Assembly: GCA_023101885.1 (NCBI GenBank)
Contig: JALPQD010000137.1
Coordinates: forward strand, 5,012,041-5,076,040
From: Typhlomys cinereus
Lineage: Eukaryota > Chordata > Mammalia > Rodentia > Platacanthomyidae
Length of the DNA stretch: 64,000 nt
Reading direction: 5' to 3'
The notes beneath the pieces were generated by a model, which was not told the origin of the DNA, did no database searches, and saw only the letters and a program-made list of their open reading frames with translations. This document shows, in pieces, positions 61,106 to 64,000 of the stretch (position 1 is its first letter; every line of letters begins with the position of its first letter). The position numbers and the translations under genes are program-made.

Positions 61106-61391
61106 GGGCTGGAGAGGTGGCTCAGGGGTTAAGCCTCCGCCTTGCAGGCGGAAGGTCCCGAGTTCGGATCCCAGATCCCACGTATAGACGCCAGACGGAA
61201 GCGGGGGCGGCCTGCGCTTCTGGTCCTGGTAGGGCGGAGCCTGTGAATCCCGGGGCAGAAGGAGGTGGAGGCGTCCATGGTGGTTCGCGAATTCGTCCGT
61301 GGTTTTACACACACATACACACACACACAGACACGCGCGCGCACATACACACAGTTGAATAAATAATAATAATAAAAAAAAATTTAAAAAA
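61106..61391 (+). mobile_element. Young full-length tRNA-derived SINE nested in an older one
   Basis: Head GGGCTGGAGAGGTGGCTCAG, GGGTTAAGCCTCCGCCTTGC, AGGTCCCGAGTTCGGATCCC; body TCTGGTCCTGGTAGGGCGGA, CAGAAGGAGGTGGAGGCGTC; CA/CG tail; AATAAATAATAATAATAAAA and poly(A). TGGCTCAGGGG and GTTCGGATC resemble pol III A and B boxes. Target-site duplications AAAAATGCCAGGCGA lie at 61091-61105 and 61392-61406. It keeps many CpGs, which supports youth. Confidence 0.97.
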
Positions 61392-61640
61392 AAAAATGCC
61401 AGGCGAATATGGTGTCAGTCTGAAATTATGGCACTGGAAAGCAGAGCCTGGGAAATCCTAGAGCAAAGCAATAAAGTGGAAGAAAAATCCAGGATAATTC
61501 TTGACGACACTTTTGGGCCTCCAGAGACGTACAGGTTCAAGTACCCTTTTGTGCAGAAGCCCCACATACATGGACATCAACCCACATGCAAAACACACCC
61601 ACCCACGCACATGTGCGTACACCCCCACAGCCCCAAAACA
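61392..61640 (+). mobile_element. Older SINE, 3' part
   Basis: After the duplicated target it continues CAGAGCCTGGGAAATCCTAG, AGCAAAGCAATAAAGTGG, TTGGGCCTCCAGAGACGTAC and a CA-rich tail. Its body matches the 11221 and 21336 copies. Confidence 0.88.
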
Positions 61641-63434
61641 CACACACAGCAAATATTCTGAGGTTAATTTGTTGAACTCTTTGATTGTTTTTCTTTTCTG
61701 TGTTAAGTCTTTGCAATAATATTCCTTTAATAGCGTCAAAGTCAAGTCTGTAACTCCAAGCACGGCCATTAGTGTGGATTCTGCATTAGTTTTGAGTTTG
61801 CTTACTCTGACTGCAATTATTATAACCCTGAGATGTAATTTATTGTATATGTCAGGTAGTTCCACATATTACTCTCTGCTTCAGTTCATGCTTCTGATGA
61901 GAAATCTGAAAATAAGCAATCAAGGCTGTAACAAGTCTGAACTGAAACTTGTCTATGTCTGAGCCAAAAACTATTCCAGCCATCAAATGGCTTCTACAAC
62001 CATGTGACCAGTAAACTGTTTACCTTAGTGAAGACCTTGAGCTTTCCCCGTTGTCTAGTGACAGTGATTCTTACAAAACAGGTATTTGTTCACCTATGCG
62101 TTAGGGAAAATTTCCTTCATCTTAAATGGAGAAACTGAGTCCACTTGGGGCATAGAGAAAAAGAAGAATTTTATTAAAACGTGTGTACATGGGCTAAACT
62201 CCCTTGAATTTACCAGTGTTTTTCAAATTGCAGCATACTTTATATACCAAGATGAGAAGAGGCTGGGTAGCATAACAGTTCACAAGCAGGTTTACATTCC
62301 CAATATTTACACCCAAGGTCAGTGTGGTTACCATAGTTCCCAGATGTAACCTCCCTCTTATCTCACAGCTGTGTGGAGTTCAGACATCTGGTGCTACCTA
62401 GAGTGTTCTCTTGGAAGGTTGAAAGGGGAGGAGAAGCTGACTTCTCTCTCAGTTGCTTGCTTGGCTGGAGCTGTTTTTAACTCTTTTTCTGCATTAATGT
62501 AACTTGTGCCTAGTTAAAAAAAAAGGCAGGGATTTAGCTACTCTCCATTCATTAAAGCAAATATTAGCCTAGCAACCTCTTTTCATGGGAGTAGGTAAAT
62601 AAGGAGTTATTGTGAAAATTTTTATTGCACAATATTCAGGCGTTGACTTTGACTGGGAGCAATGATATGTGACAGAGATGTTCCAAGGGTGCTAGTGTCA
62701 GGGTTAATGGGGGTTTAGCAGAGAGAAAGGGACCCCAATCTCGAGCTTCGCATCTGATGGGCTGGTAGGTATCCTGATGGTTCAGGAAGTGAACGGGTCT
62801 CGGAGCGTCTGCAGTGATTTAACCCGGGTTTCCTGTTAAATGTGTTAGGAATGCTTGCTTCAAGCAACGCGCCACACTGAGCAGCCCAGATTGTTCATGA
62901 GGAGTTTCTAGTGTGCCATTCGTCAGGGTCCTTCCCAGCCTTTAATACTGACCTTGGGAGGTGGAGACATGCTACACTGTCTGCGTAGGGAGAGAGTTGT
63001 TTCCAAGCATAGGAACTCCAGTCGGCCGAGGAATCTGCCAAATAATCAGCCACAATGTGTCTTTCACCCTCGCTACTAGTACTGAAGACCATAGCTTACA
63101 TTTTATCACCTAACATAGTGCACAGATGCGCTTTTATAATTAAGGAAAATTATTTTGTGTGAATGTAAAATAGTATCTAATATAGAATATAGTGGACAGT
63201 CATTAACTGGGCTATGTGTTAACTATGATTTTAATTAGAGGTCTTCTAGAAAATTGTTTTATATTTTCAATTGAAAAAAGTTTTTCAAAAATTCAAGTAA
63301 TTATCTTGCACCAGTGAAAAACCTGTATGGTCTTAAGTCATTGTTTTACCATTTAATCTCAAACCTACTTAGATGCTTAACGATTTAGAAAGACACAAAA
63401 AGTTTTCTTTTAAAAGATTTTAAATTTATTCATT
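61641..63434. other. Unique AT-rich sequence, no gene seen
   Basis: Only short frames and an A9-10 run near 62517. No gene is supported. Confidence 0.5.
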
Positions 63435-63853
63435 GTTGCAGTCAGCCTGCATGGTTGCTGATAAATGACCATCAAACCGCTTAAGGGAACAAGGGGTTTA
63501 TTTTCTTTCTGATAGTCTGGTAATAGTCTGTCCAGCTTGATGGGAGAGCATGCATTAACACCAGGGCTGAGGGAACTGGCCACACCATCTCTACATAATG
63601 GCTGAGAGAGGGATGATCCTTACTTGCCAGACCAGCATGTCTGGCCAATTGTACACAAGGATGCCAACTCTCTCAACCAGCTCTATGTGTTTTATTTCAG
63701 GGCCTAGTCCCACCCACCTGGTCCTTCCCCATCAGCCAGACAATCTCCTGCAGGTTTTCTCTGGGCTTAACTCAACCACTAATTCTCTACATATGTGCCC
63801 AGAGCTCAAACCCTTAATTGTCAAGTTGACACCTGTGCCCAACTATGACATTC
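63435..63853 (+). mobile_element. About 420-bp rodent interspersed repeat, copy B
   Basis: Same orientation and layout as 8131-8560, with several small indels. Shared strings include AAGGGAACAAGGGGTTTATT, ATAATGGCTGAGAGAGGGA and CAGACAATCTCCTGCAGG. Confidence 0.75.
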
Positions 63854-64000
63854 ATTTTGTATTTTAGACTTTTTCAGCTGTGATTGTTAACATAATATGA
63901 ATCTAAAATCAAGCCCCCCACATGTATATACTGAATATAAATGCAAGTCATATGAGTGCATATGTACACTCACACATAAAGTATAAGGTATATAATACAC
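63854..64000. other. Unique AT-rich edge
   Basis: No feature is recognised to the end of the window. Confidence 0.5.

Noticed and set aside
61106..61180. Possible tRNA gene
   Set aside because: A-box and B-box-like strings are present, but the head is fused to a SINE body with a CA tail, poly(A) and target duplications. It is a tRNA-derived retroposon head.

Overview
This is eukaryotic, mammalian, rodent-type nuclear DNA, and I find no convincing protein-coding gene in it. There is no compact gene array, ribosome-binding sites or operons. Long microsatellites and minisatellites are abundant. So are rodent interspersed repeats: B1/ID-B1-like, B2/B3/B4-like, an L1 3' end, and 350-430 bp rodent repeats. 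The commonest young element is a tRNA-derived SINE whose head carries TGGCTCAGGGGTTAAG and GAGTTCGGATCCC and whose body carries GGTCCTGGTAGGGCGGAGCC. It resembles B2 only in its head. B1 together with B2/B3/B4-like elements points to the mouse-like rodents (Myodonta). The unusual SINE body suggests a non-murid lineage such as a jerboa, but that species guess is tentative.

Layout. 1-6 kb: AT-rich unique DNA with a pair of 183-bp direct repeats and SINE fragments. 5.2-6.3 kb: a CpG-containing, exon-like block (weak). 6.4-17 kb: unique DNA with SINEs, two rodent-repeat copies, a TATC cluster and a GATA cluster. 17.4-20.1 kb: a simple-repeat hotspot with a polypyrimidine tract, a 1.37-kb alternating purine-pyrimidine (TACACA) array and a 17-bp minisatellite. 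20-38 kb: unique DNA with further SINEs, two minisatellites and a compound TG/GA repeat. 38-39.2 kb: an L1-type 3' end and a small 3'-UTR-like retrocopy with target-site duplications. 42-52 kb: L1 fragments, SINEs, an 80-bp tandem duplication beside a CpG-dense patch, and a palindromic double octamer. 53-57 kb: a 390-bp purine tract and a 0.77-kb 20-bp minisatellite. 58-64 kb: a TATC cluster, a nested SINE-in-SINE insertion and a second copy of the rodent repeat seen at 8.1 kb.

The window is best read as intergenic or deep intronic sequence. Almost all long open frames lie in tandem repeats whose units lack stop codons, so they are not genes. I found no undescribed biological system. The most notable signals are architectural: nested and flanked SINE insertions, higher-order structure in the tandem arrays, and long tracts able to adopt non-B DNA.
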